Assembly (NCBI GenBank): GCA_041392505.1
Contig: JAWKLX010000043.1
Location: 1 to 64,000, forward strand
Reading direction: 5' to 3'
Origin: UBA6168 sp041392505
GTDB taxonomy: Bacteria; Bacteroidota; Bacteroidia; Chitinophagales; Saprospiraceae
DNA: 64,000 nt
The notes under the pieces are model-generated. The model was given only the letters and a program-made list of their open reading frames with translations, made no database searches and had not been told where the DNA came from. This document shows positions 26,910-35,235 of the stretch, in pieces (the stretch's first letter is position 1; each line of letters starts with the position of its first letter). The translations under genes were made by a program, and so were the position numbers.

Positions 26910-28007
26910 TTACCACCTAATTTTTTGCAGGTCTACATATTCGTTTACCAACTCAACAGCCCGCCTGGCTTTGCCCAACGTTTGCACATTAATTTTTACT
27001 TCCATGTGGCTAATTTTCACCGCCGTTCCATAAGTATCAAGGGCAGTAGTAATCACAGGGATTCCATATTTATCAATAAATTCTTGATGTTCAAATTCAC
27101 CAAGGTCAACTTGGTTCTTTCCATCGCCGGTCAAAATCACACCAGCTAAAGGGATATTTTCATATTTTTTTTCGGCGCAAATCCTGCGCACAGTTCCCAA
27201 AGATACATTCAACCTATTTTGACTGACCACCAACAAGACGCCTCTTTGTTCGTCAAAATCATGCGCACCAAGCAAGGAGGCCGCAACCACATTTTCAACA
27301 ATATTGTTCAAACCTTTTGGATTGAAAAGGATTTTCCCTCCAATAGAATGGCGAATGGCATCAAGCAAAGGATAAAGCAAGGTTTTATCATAGGGCATTA
27401 CACCCAACAATGGAATATCCCATTCTTTTAACTTCATGCCTACGTAGTGTCTAACTTTTTCAATTTTGCTAGGCAATACTTTATTAATTATCACCCCAGC
27501 AATCGGAACACCCAGCTGTTGAAATGGGGAAAGACACAAGAAAAGTCGGTCAACAGTATAACCTATGCCGCCTTCCACAATCAGGATAACTGGTGCGTCT
27601 AATTGTTTGGCTACGTGCGCATTGGAAAGCCCGACCACACTTCCGACCCCTGGGTGACCTGTCCCTTCATACACCACCATCTCATATTCATTCTCCAATA
27701 TTTCAGCCGCATTCGAAATATTTTGTCCGTAAGTAAATTTTTGAGGGTTGTCCAAAAAAGCTTGGGTTGCCCCTTTTCCTAAAATAACCGGGCTATGTAC
27801 ACCTGCGACTAGATCAAACCTCATCATTTTGGCAAACAAAAGTGCATCCTTATCAACTTGCAATGATTCATAATCGACTGTTTCCTGTCCGACTGGTTTA
27901 CAGTATCCGACGCGAATCCCTTTTTGTCGAAATGCTTCTACCAGTCCAAGAGTAGTCGTTGTTTTTCCAACATGTTGATTGGTGGCGGCGATGTAGAGTC
28001 TTTTCAT
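26910..28007 (-). CDS. P-loop/DRTGG-domain protein (BioD/CobQ-like N-terminus, Pta_N-like)
   Basis: 365 residues from the ATG at 28007 (MKRLYIAATNQHVGKTTTT); the in-frame extension upstream is translated repeat DNA. The N-terminal ~200 residues form a dethiobiotin-synthetase-like ATPase with Walker A NQHVGKTTTT (~9-18) and switch-like YEGTGHPGVGSV. Residues ~215-335 look like a DRTGG domain (GVLLVVSQNRLNVSL, AGVILTGDG). The architecture matches the N-terminal regulatory half of long phosphotransacetylases, but the catalytic domain is absent. A metabolite- or nucleotide-sensing role is inferred. Confidence 0.82.
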   Translation of the reverse strand: MKRLYIAATNQHVGKTTTTLGLVEAFRQKGIRVGYCKPVGQETVDYESLQVDKDALLFAKMMRFDLVAGVHSPVILGKGATQAFLDNPQKFTYGQNISNAAEILENEYEMVVYEGTGHPGVGSVVGLSNAHVAKQLDAPVILIVEGGIGYTVDRLFLCLSPFQQLGVPIAGVIINKVLPSKIEKVRHYVGMKLKEWDIPLLGVMPYDKTLLYPLLDAIRHSIGGKILFNPKGLNNIVENVVAASLLGAHDFDEQRGVLLVVSQNRLNVSLGTVRRICAEKKYENIPLAGVILTGDGKNQVDLGEFEHQEFIDKYGIPVITTALDTYGTAVKISHMEVKINVQTLGKARRAVELVNEYVDLQKIRW

Positions 28008-28008
28008 T

Positions 28009-28041
28009 GAAATTGATGGATTAGTTGGCAAATCTAACTAA
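28009..28041 (-). repeat. Short-period array before the P-loop gene
   Basis: On the coding (minus) strand, TTAGTTAGATTTGCCAACTAA folds as a small hairpin and is followed by TCCATCAATTTC and the ATG. The same octamer style occurs at other starts here. Confidence 0.5.
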
Positions 28042-28093
28042 TTGATTGAAGTTGTGATAATAACCTGCCCCTTGCAAAAATCACCCAAAATCT

Positions 28094-29437
28094 TTAAAGA
28101 TTTTTAATCCGCCATTCATTGGGCAGGTAGTTGTTGAAGCGGTTGCCCAAAAGTTTGACCCAACCCAAATTATTCCCTTGATACTTGACCAAATGCCATC
28201 CAGTATCATTAGTGTTTGCGCTAAAATTCTCCTTCCTCAAAAAATTTAGGGCAGCTTCCAGATCGAGTTCAATGGAGGGAAGGTTTTTATTGACTGCTTG
28301 GCTAAGGGTTAATTCGTGAGAGGGGATTAATTTTTTTTGCTTTAATTGGCCAATATTTAGTCCAAAGGAACGTCGATTTAGTTGGGAGGCCACTTTTAGG
28401 AAATTGTCTTCTAAATCATTGGGGACAGCCACAATTTCGAAGTTGGGTTTTTGAAAAAATTTAAAACGTGCGGGGTTTTCAATCCACGGTTCAACGGCTT
28501 TTAATTCCTGTTTAGATAAAAATGGCCATTCACTTTTTAGCTTTTGCTTTCCATTTGATTGACTTGGCCCATTCCTATATTTTAATACACTTAAATAAAA
28601 ACCCTCCCCTTTTAGTCGATTTGGAAAGAACTGGTAACCAAATCTCGTTTTCTCAATACCCCAATCTTCAGGAAACTCTAGAGGACACAATTCAAACTTG
28701 TCCTGTGCCAATAGCCAATCAACATTTTGGTCATTTTCAAAATCGTTGTAAGTACAGGTGGAATAAACTAAAAGTCCTCCGTTTTTTACTAATTGGTGCG
28801 CTGTGCTCAAAATCCGCTTTTGGCGGGCTGAGCACAGACCAACCTGATCCAATGACCATTCCTTCATTGCATTTGGGTCTTTTCTAAAAAGCCCTTCTCC
28901 TGAGCAAGGAGCGTCTATTAATACCACATCGAAAAACCCATTCAATCCTGCAAAATCAATAGGATCATGATTACTAACCATAAAATTGGTATGCCCCCAT
29001 TTTATCAAGTTTTGCCGCAATGGAGCAACGCGTGACTTGATGACTTCATTCGCCAACAAAAAACTTTCTGGTGAAATGGCTGAAAGCAACAAAGTGCTTT
29101 TTCCGCCCGGAGCGGCACACAAATCCAATACATTTATTTTTTTCTCCAAATCAACGCATTGAATTAAAGCTTGATGGATCGCCATGGAAGAGGCTTCCTG
29201 AACGTAGTACGTACCCGCATGAAATAATGGATCAAGGGTAAAAAGGGGCCTTTCTGGCAAATAGCGCCCTTGTGGATGCCAGGGCACTTTTTCAAAATTA
29301 GCAAAAACATCGTTTGGTTTAATTGGATTCAGTCGAATGCTGACAGGTACAGGCTCTTGCAGTGCTTGTTGAAATCTTAGGGTTTTATTACCCAATTTTT
29401 CCTGTATTATTTTTAGAAATTCGGAAGGGAGTTCCAT
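28094..29437 (-). CDS. RsmF-like (NOL1/NOP2/Sun) rRNA cytosine-C5 methyltransferase
   Basis: 447 residues. The Rossmann methyltransferase core has VLDLCAAPGGKSTLLL (SAM site, ~104-119), DAPCSGEGLFRK with the release cysteine, and STCTYNDFEND with the catalytic cysteine. An N-terminal RNA-binding segment and a C-terminal RsmF-type domain (WHLVKYQGNNLGWVKLLGN near the end) complete the plan. It should form 5-methylcytosine in 16S rRNA; the exact position cannot be read from sequence. It appears to be the first gene ahead of the P-loop gene (86-base gap). Confidence 0.92.
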   Translation of the reverse strand: MELPSEFLKIIQEKLGNKTLRFQQALQEPVPVSIRLNPIKPNDVFANFEKVPWHPQGRYLPERPLFTLDPLFHAGTYYVQEASSMAIHQALIQCVDLEKKINVLDLCAAPGGKSTLLLSAISPESFLLANEVIKSRVAPLRQNLIKWGHTNFMVSNHDPIDFAGLNGFFDVVLIDAPCSGEGLFRKDPNAMKEWSLDQVGLCSARQKRILSTAHQLVKNGGLLVYSTCTYNDFENDQNVDWLLAQDKFELCPLEFPEDWGIEKTRFGYQFFPNRLKGEGFYLSVLKYRNGPSQSNGKQKLKSEWPFLSKQELKAVEPWIENPARFKFFQKPNFEIVAVPNDLEDNFLKVASQLNRRSFGLNIGQLKQKKLIPSHELTLSQAVNKNLPSIELDLEAALNFLRKENFSANTNDTGWHLVKYQGNNLGWVKLLGNRFNNYLPNEWRIKNL

Positions 29438-29459
29438 GCATTAAATTTAATAGGAAGTG

Positions 29460-29467
29460 CAAATTTA
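29460..29467 (-). promoter_or_regulatory. Candidate -7 box TAAATTTG for the rRNA methyltransferase gene
   Basis: Exact TAnnTTTG match on the minus strand 23 bases before the ATG at 29437. The implied leader is very short. Confidence 0.4.
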
Positions 29468-29578
29468 AGAAGGACGGAAGGTGATATACAATTGGAAAGC
29501 AAAAGCCTTTTCCGAATTTTGAATAGTTAGAGCAACAGGTTAGACAAGGCCTTTTAATATAACATTTTAAATGATCTT

Positions 29579-29618
29579 TAAAAAAAAAAGCCCACGGGCT
29601 TTCACACCCGTGGGCTTT
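29579..29618 (-). terminator. Strong intrinsic terminator for the small membrane-protein gene
   Basis: On the minus strand AAAGCCCACGGG pairs perfectly with CCCGTGGGCTTT (12 bp, 8-base loop) and is followed by about ten T residues. It lies 48 bases after the stop of the 49-residue open reading frame. Confidence 0.85.
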
Positions 29619-29665
29619 GCAATCTAAAACCTTTTTTCTAATGCCAAACTTAAATGCCTGCCGGG

Positions 29666-29815
29666 TTATGAGGCATACATCAGTAAATAAATTCCAACGA
29701 TGCCAACGGCAATCATAATGATAGGCATGAATGATTCGGCCGTACTCTTCTTACGAAGTGTTGAACCGTCATTTGAATAGTGTATAGTAGTGTGAGAAGT
29801 AACGTTATTAAGCAT
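29666..29815 (-). CDS. Small 49-residue single-pass membrane protein
   Basis: ATG at 29815 to TAA at 29666. A polar N-terminus (MLNNVTSHTTIHYSNDGS) and a basic patch (TLRKKSTAESF) are followed by one helix (MPIIMIAVGIVGIYLLMYAS) that ends at the stop. The charge distribution predicts a tail-anchored protein with its N-terminus in the cytoplasm. A dedicated strong terminator 48 bases downstream supports a real, well-expressed transcript. No homologue is recognised. A gene this short is easily missed by standard gene callers. Confidence 0.7.
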   Translation of the reverse strand: MLNNVTSHTTIHYSNDGSTLRKKSTAESFMPIIMIAVGIVGIYLLMYAS

Positions 29816-30765
29816 AATAGTTCATGGGTTGCTTAAGTGAAAAAATAAGGATTATAACATTTACGAATTGCTAGTTCGTCGAGTCTTTAGCAGAAACTAC
29901 AATTTGTTGATAGCCGGTAATTAAGATGACGAAATACCCAGTCTCAACAGGACGTAGTTCTCTTAACTTTTTGATAGACCAATAACTTGTGGATTATAAC
30001 TTGACCAATAATTTTTTCTCCAAAAAAAATGACGATAGTAGATAAGGTGGTGTCGAAGTCTTTGTTCATGCTCCGTTCAATGGAGCTGTGTTTGGAGAAT
30101 CTTTCAAGTGTTGAATGGAATGTTTCTGCTTTGCTGCTGCCACTCAAAGGTGGGTAAAAAATACAATGACAACTGAGGATTGCCATTTATGCGGTAGTAG
30201 ATGTCAGATGTATAGTGTTTCGGTAGTGTAAATCCTGATTAACCTGTTGTACGTTTGATTCCTTTTGCTACTTTGTATGGCCAATTTTCCTGAACTAAGT
30301 AAGGAAGACCGCCGAGATTGTCATTGCTGACGCTGCAAATGTATTTTACATATCTTAAAAATTAAAATATTTTTAACATTTTTTTGCGCCCTTAATGAAT
30401 AAATCTTAATAAGACTTTGAAATTCAGCACTTTAAAAGGTAAAAAAATATTCTCCCTCTAATTGTGATTAAACTCAAAAGTTTAAACTTGGAGTGAAACA
30501 GTGCCTCCAATCCTAATTCATTAAGCATCTAAATTTGAATGAACAACGAAACTTAGAACGGTCGTTAGGTACCAAAGTTTCGATCTGCACTAAAACATTT
30601 TAATTTATCTTATGCATTAGTGAAAGGAAGGATAATGGTCATAGACCTGTTTTGAGCATCTAATTTAAGCGGATAGTTGGTAGGTATTTCATTATTCTTA
30701 AGGAGATAATTAAGCTTTTAATGCCCCAAACTTTTTACATCTATCTTAATTATTTTCAGAAAGTC
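29816..30765. other. Gene-poor AT-rich region
   Basis: 950 bases with no convincing gene. An 80-codon minus-strand frame at 29944-30186 lacks any recognisable feature. A perfect TAnnTTTG box on the minus strand at 30336-30343 could start a long leader, or an RNA, reading toward the 49-residue gene. The right part (30350-30760) is very AT-rich and lies 3' of the TPR gene. Confidence 0.5.
30336..30343 (-). promoter_or_regulatory. Candidate -7 box TACATTTG
   Basis: Exact consensus match on the minus strand. If used, the transcript would run about 500 bases before the small membrane-protein gene. No -33 TTG at normal spacing. Confidence 0.25.
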
Positions 30766-31530
30766 TTACTTGGTCGTACTAATAGATTTTAAAATCGACT
30801 TTGCATCCTCGCTAAAATCGGTTTTGCTCTCCACAATATTTTCAAAAACTTTTCTTGCATTTCTTACATCTCCAGATTTAAATAGAGCTAATCCTAAATA
30901 CCACTCGGCAGGATTAGAATAAATGCTATTGCCTTGATTTGCAACTTTTTTTAACCCTGCCACTGCATCCGGATACCTGTCAATATGAAGAGCGGACATG
31001 GCAGTGTAAAACATAATGCCCATATTATCAGGATCATCTACCAAAATATTTAAAAATGAAGACCACGCGGCCTCATAATTTTCTTGTTCATAAGCCTGTA
31101 TTGCTTGATTCAATTTTTCGTCAGGCGAAATGACAGAACGGGTCGTTAGGTACATTGGGTAAGGCTGATAATAAGCCTCGTAAAGATCTTTCGGGTCTTG
31201 ATTCTTGAGAAAAAAAACAAGAGCGCAAACAATTATTACTGCCAAACCAGCTGCTAAAGCTCTATACTTTAATAGTATCGGCACAGCCTTAGCCCCTTGT
31301 TGACTACTATTATTGTTCGCCCACCCTTTTTTTCTTTCTTCTATCAACTTGGATTCCAACTTGAGTACATCTTCCTCTGCAATAGCTATTTCCAGCTCCT
31401 TACGAAGCGAAATTTCGGCTGCTATACCTGGATCAGCTTTTGCTTTTTCTTTTAGCAAAGCGATCTCCTTTTCATCAAGTCGACCTTCTAAATAGGATTC
31501 AATTAATTGGGCTAATTCTAATTCAGTCAT
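30766..31530 (-). CDS. Membrane TPR protein, probable anti-sigma or sigma-partner
   Basis: 254 residues. A cytoplasmic acidic and helical N-terminus (~1-85; ESYLEGRLDEKEIALLKEK resembles the N-terminal motif of membrane anti-sigma factors), one helix (YRALAAGLAVIIVCALVFFL, ~89-108) and an exported C-terminal part with about three TPR-like units (e.g. AIQAYEQENYEAAWSSFLNIL, AEWYLGLALFKSGDVRNARKVF). Its start codon overlaps the sigma-factor stop by one base (TAATG), so translation is coupled. That pairing and the topology suggest it controls the sigma factor in response to an envelope signal. Confidence 0.8.
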   Translation of the reverse strand: MTELELAQLIESYLEGRLDEKEIALLKEKAKADPGIAAEISLRKELEIAIAEEDVLKLESKLIEERKKGWANNNSSQQGAKAVPILLKYRALAAGLAVIIVCALVFFLKNQDPKDLYEAYYQPYPMYLTTRSVISPDEKLNQAIQAYEQENYEAAWSSFLNILVDDPDNMGIMFYTAMSALHIDRYPDAVAGLKKVANQGNSIYSNPAEWYLGLALFKSGDVRNARKVFENIVESKTDFSEDAKSILKSISTTK

Positions 31531-32093
31531 TACATTAAATCTTTAAAATTAGGATCATCTTTTACCAGTTTGACTAGGTTTTCCTTGCATTGAAATTTTC
31601 GCTTTTTAGCATATTGAACACTCCCAAAACCCATCAATTCTACAATTTCCTTCATTGGAGTTTTGTTAAAAAATAGGGAAAGGAGTTTTTGGCAATTGCT
31701 ACTCAAATTCCGAAACTTAGATCTAAATAACCGGTATCGTTCTTCTTCCAATATTATGTTGTTAAAATCATCTACATCCATTAATTCAGGCAGCTCTGAA
31801 AAGGTTACCGTTGGTTTTCCCTTTTTTGTCAATCTTTTCAACCAAATATTTTTACTAACGGCATAGAGGTAAGTGAAAAACGAGGAACTTAGTTCGAAGC
31901 TACCTTCCTTACTTTTTTTATAGACGACTAAAATAGCCTCTTGAAAGACATCCATCGCCTCTTCTTCAGTGCCACTGTTTGATGTTACGAGACTTACGAT
32001 ACTCGGTAAAAATTCTTGGTATAAAAGCCTAATACCCGCACTGTTGCCTGAACCAAGGATCGCTAACCAATTTTGTTTTTCTTTTTTCTCCAT
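31530..32093 (-). CDS. ECF-type RNA polymerase sigma-70 factor
   Basis: 187 residues. Region 2 is visible (EEEAMDVFQEAILVVYKKSK and FFTYLYAVSKNIWLKRLTKK, ~40-93), a short linker, and region 4 with a helix-turn-helix (NLSSNCQKLLSLFFNKTPMKEIVELMGFGSVQYAKKRKFQ, ~125-170, given here as one segment of positions). The ending KDLM is short. It should direct RNA polymerase to a small regulon, probably including the divergent lipoprotein and CHAT genes (inference). It is the first gene of a two-gene minus-strand operon with the TPR protein. Confidence 0.88.
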   Translation of the reverse strand: MEKKEKQNWLAILGSGNSAGIRLLYQEFLPSIVSLVTSNSGTEEEAMDVFQEAILVVYKKSKEGSFELSSSFFTYLYAVSKNIWLKRLTKKGKPTVTFSELPELMDVDDFNNIILEEERYRLFRSKFRNLSSNCQKLLSLFFNKTPMKEIVELMGFGSVQYAKKRKFQCKENLVKLVKDDPNFKDLM

Positions 32094-32327
32094 TTAGGGG
32101 AAGGTGTTTTTAAAAATTTAACAGTCATATTTTGGATCAAGGGCTATTGCTAACGCATGCAAGAATATGGCATAAAATACATTTTGTCAATTTCTATTGA
32201 AATGTGAAAAAGTCTTGACTATCTATCCTTATTTTCTACAAAAATTAAGACTCCAAAGCCTTTTGGGTTCAAATTGAAAATCAATGGCAAATAAAATAAG
32301 ACCAAATCGAATTGTCACTATTTTGTT

Positions 32328-33510
32328 AGGTTAAACGCACGAAAACTTTGTTAGAAATTTTTGAGTACTTCAAAGAGCAGGGAATCATTCCAAGCGACCT
32401 TCTTCCTCATGGTCTTCAAGGACTTTCTCCCCTTGCTCTTCATCAAAGTTTGCAAGGCCATCTTTCTCACAATTGCCATGTTTTCAGGGCCATTCCCTTC
32501 CCTCAACCTTTGGCGGTCTTCATTAAAAACGACATCCAGATGCCAATGTAGCTGGTTTTCAATACCCCAATGCTTGCGGGTACATCCTGCAAAGTATTCA
32601 GCATTTTCCGCCCTGCTGCTGATGTAGAAGCGGGCCTGTAACGTGGGGTTTCCTTCACTGTTCTTAAATCCCCTTTCGGCTTCCACCAGGATGACCCTTT
32701 TGCTGTCCGCCCATTTCAGGGGATTCGTCAATGTAGGTCAGGTCGTCGCAGACATAAGTCATCCGCCTTTCAACCCTCCCGCCGCAGTAACCCACTTCCG
32801 AATAGACATCCATCTGGGCCTTGTGTTTCCCCATCCAATCCTGTGCTTCTTCGTAAAGGCCTTTTTGGTTTTTCTTCAGCGCCAGCAAGTAATCGCCCCC
32901 GTTTGAGCGTATAAGGGCTGCCACCTTCTGTCACAGCCCATTGCGTCTATGCTCACCATGTGCCCCACGCACATCAATCGCTTCAACCAGTTCCGGATAG
33001 CGGTTTTTTCATTGCTCTTTTTGTCCGTCTTCACTTGCCCCAGCGATACACAATGCTCTGATGCCCAAGCGCTTACTATACAGATGGCGGCTGTCTTTTT
33101 GCCACGCTTCCCGGTAGCCCTCAGTACCTTGCCGTCAATATTGACCTGGTATTCTTCCAAAGCTTTTAACACTTCCTGGTACGTTCCCGAAGGCATTTTT
33201 CAAATGCCCCCGGCATCTATGTTTTGAAATACACGGCGGAAAGTGTCGTGGGAAGGGATGCCATTGGGCAGCGGGACAAATTGGCGCAAAAATCCTCTTT
33301 CTCAGCACCGTATTCTGCTATTTCCTCGAAATCATCCGCCCCGCTGATTACTGCACATAGAGACATCACTAAAATGGAATGCAGGTAATGTTTAACTTGG
33401 GTTTTCCGCCGAAAATCAGGGATGTCCTCAAATATTTCTATTAATTTCATCCCAAAAGATAAGCTCTTTTGCCTACTTTTTCTCTAACAATGTTTTCGTG
33501 CGTTTAACCT
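32328..33510 (-). mobile_element. Insertion sequence, ISAs1-like, with inverted repeats and 11-bp target duplication
   Basis: The left end AGGTTAAACGCACGAAAAC (from 32328) and the right end (complement of 33481-33510) match over about 30 bases with three differences. The element is flanked on both sides by the direct repeat ACTATTTTGTT (32317-32327 and 33511-33521). Length is 1183 bp. It encodes a broken ISAs1/H-repeat-type transposase on the minus strand. It sits in the intergenic region between the divergent sigma-factor and lipoprotein/CHAT genes, about 235 bases upstream of the sigma ATG. Confidence 0.9.
32351..33450 (-). pseudogene. ISAs1-family transposase, broken by several frameshifts
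   Basis: From the ATG at 33450, pieces of one transposase follow in changing frames: MKLIEIFEDIPDFRRKTQVK to CAVISGADDFEEIAEYG (33450-33300), NIDGKVLRATGKRGKKTAA to LGQVKTDKKSNEKTA (~33135-33000), MVSIDAMGC, SNGGDYLLALKKNQKGLYEE (~32900-32850), then KHWGIENQLHWHLDVVFNED and the C-terminus (to 32351). At least five indels are needed to join them, with one short stretch (~33000-32970) out of frame between two compensating indels. DDE catalysis (first D in IDGK, D in SIDAMG, E in WGIEN) is recognisable but no full protein can be made. Confidence 0.85.
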
Positions 33511-33580
33511 ACTATTTTGTTCAACAGAAATGGGCATATGCAAAATTTGCTTACAATCAGAGCAATATATCTAATGTAAC

Positions 33581-33781
33581 GTGAGGTATGGATTTAAATG
33601 GCAAAGCAGGATTGTCTTTCACTAATCCTGCCTTGCCAAAGGAGTTTCAGGGGGAAGAAAATCGGCAAAGCCGATTTTCTTCCCTGAATAAAGAACAGTG
33701 GCAGCTTCGCTGCCACCGCCGTCGAAAAAATGTAATAATCTGATTACCAGTTTGATAGAGTGGGTTCAATCCATACCTCAC
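33581..33781. repeat. 201-bp multi-hairpin element with 14-bp inverted ends
   Basis: GTGAGGTATGGATT (33581-33594) pairs perfectly with AATCCATACCTCAC (33768-33781). Inside are four hairpins: GGCAAAGCAGGATT with AATCCTGCCTTGCC (~33600-33637), GGGAAGAAAATCGGC with GCCGATTTTCTTCCC (~33652-33684), GTGGCAGC with GCTGCCAC (~33699-33716), and GTAAT with ATTAC (~33732-33747). The whole can fold as one outer stem closing a multi-branch loop. There is no reading frame of note. It could be a structured RNA or a MITE-like element. Confidence 0.75.
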
Positions 33782-34497
33782 CTTAATAATGACCAGTCCC
33801 GGAAGGAGTTCATCCCCTAACAAGGGATGTGAATCCATCGCAAAATGTATGCAGATTAAACCCCTTGCCATAGGAGACCTTCTCTTTGTGAAGACTATGC
33901 GGCAGCCTTACATTTTATCACTTGCCACAAACGGTAAAAAAAAAATCCAAACACGATGGTAACCATCCTTCCTTATCAGTATAAATAGAAAACTCAAATG
34001 AAAACAAATCATTTAGCCACCTAAAGCCAACCGCAAGATGCCCCCGGCTACCGAAACTCGGTGGCTCGGGGGTTTTACTTTTAAGGTATTTCCCCAAAAA
34101 CTCTTATTTAAAATTACATTTTCGTTTAAGGATGAATTTTCGTCACCCCCTAAATAACAATTATCACAACTCATTACATACTTGATATTATTTTTTGATC
34201 TATTTTTCATGAATTTCTTCAACCAAATAAAGCTCATAATAAACCTTTTATACACGCTTTCTGAATAATTTAGCTACAGCCTCTTAATTAAAGCAGAGAA
34301 AAGATATATTTGCCAGAGTAAATTGTAGATAAAATTCAATTCTCAATTCATCATTCTTATATCCCATTCCATCTCATATTGATTGTCATTAGTCCCCTTG
34401 TACATACTAAATTCCTTGTTAAATAGAATTTTACTAGATTTACTTAACACAACTTATAAACTATTTTTTAATCATAAACACTTAAAATCAGAAAACA
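33782..34497. other. Intergenic region upstream of the lipoprotein gene
   Basis: 716 bases with no supportable gene. It includes a CATCCC..GGGATG hairpin (~33808-33827) and a terminator-like stem at 34041-34072 (CCCCCGGCTACCGA with TCGGTGGCTCGGGG and a following TTTT). An 80-codon minus-strand frame (34013-34255) has no recognisable features and reads through that stem. The region just before 34498 is extremely AT-rich, as expected for a promoter region. Confidence 0.5.
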
Positions 34498-34998
34498 ATG
34501 AACAAACAAATCAAATTCCTTTTATTCGCCTGCATGGCCATTTCTGTTTTCACTTTTATCAACTGCAATAACAGCACAGAAAATAATGGAGCTAATACTG
34601 TGGAAGATACGAAAAGTGTGGAAGAATCTCACTCTGATGCGAATGGTGACGTCTCAGCTTTGAACGTCAAAGTTGTAAGGAAGACGAGAGACGAGGTAAC
34701 TGAGACCGTAGATTGTTCGGGAAATCTAAATTGTTATAGCGTTTCAGGTACCGATAACGATCAGGTTGTCGAAGTACAGTTTTGCACTAACAACATTTCG
34801 ACAAACCCTGAACCTGCCAATGTAATTTTTGTAATCAATCAAACTGATACCGTATCATTAAATATCCCCAATGTTCCAGTTGGAAAATCGTCAGCTCCCT
34901 ATACTACGAACAAGACCAATATTAGTGGCCCTATAACATCCGTATCTGTCAATATAAATGATGAAGGAGCATCATCAATAAGTCTCTGCGGAAGCTAA
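34498..34998 (+). CDS. Small Cys-rich lipoprotein next to the CHAT gene
   Basis: 166 residues. The signal ends in FTFINC (C23), followed by an Asn/Glu/Ser-rich linker (~24-52). The mature domain (~53-166) is predicted all-beta and has four further cysteines (SGNLNCYSV, QFCTNN, SLCGS, and DC before SGNL), which could form two disulfides outside the cytoplasm. No family is recognised. It lies 237 bases before the TPR-CHAT gene with a palindromic terminator between them, so it is transcribed partly on its own. Function unknown; a ligand or substrate of the CHAT protein is a guess. Confidence 0.75.
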   Translation: MNKQIKFLLFACMAISVFTFINCNNSTENNGANTVEDTKSVEESHSDANGDVSALNVKVVRKTRDEVTETVDCSGNLNCYSVSGTDNDQVVEVQFCTNNISTNPEPANVIFVINQTDTVSLNIPNVPVGKSSAPYTTNKTNISGPITSVSVNINDEGASSISLCGS

Positions 34999-35139
34999 AT
35001 TTTAGGATAGTCAAATTTTAACTGACACAATTTTTCCTAAAATAGACTTTTAGCAATTGTACTCCGTAATGTTGCACCTCTTTTTTTAGCGGTCGATATT
35101 TTTTTCGTACTCTTATTTATTTAAAAATAAATTACCATC

Positions 35140-35177
35140 AAAAAACGGAAAAAACCAATTGGTTTTTTCCGTTTTTT
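35140..35177. terminator. Perfectly palindromic terminator
   Basis: A 38-base perfect palindrome with 19-bp arms (AAAAAACGGAAAAAACCAA and its complement), ending in T6. It lies 141 bases after the lipoprotein stop and 58 before the CHAT-protein start. Confidence 0.85.
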
Positions 35178-35235
35178 GTAAACCCTCAACACTATTCTAT
35201 TTTAAAATACAAAAAGCATACACCTTAAAATTTTC

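Noticed and set aside
29944..30186. 80-codon minus-strand frame in the gene-poor region
   Set aside because: No recognisable domain, signal peptide or helix pattern, and no terminator or convincing promoter of its own.
34013..34255. 80-codon minus-strand frame upstream of the lipoprotein
   Set aside because: It reads through a terminator-like stem and shows no protein features; probably chance in AT-rich DNA.
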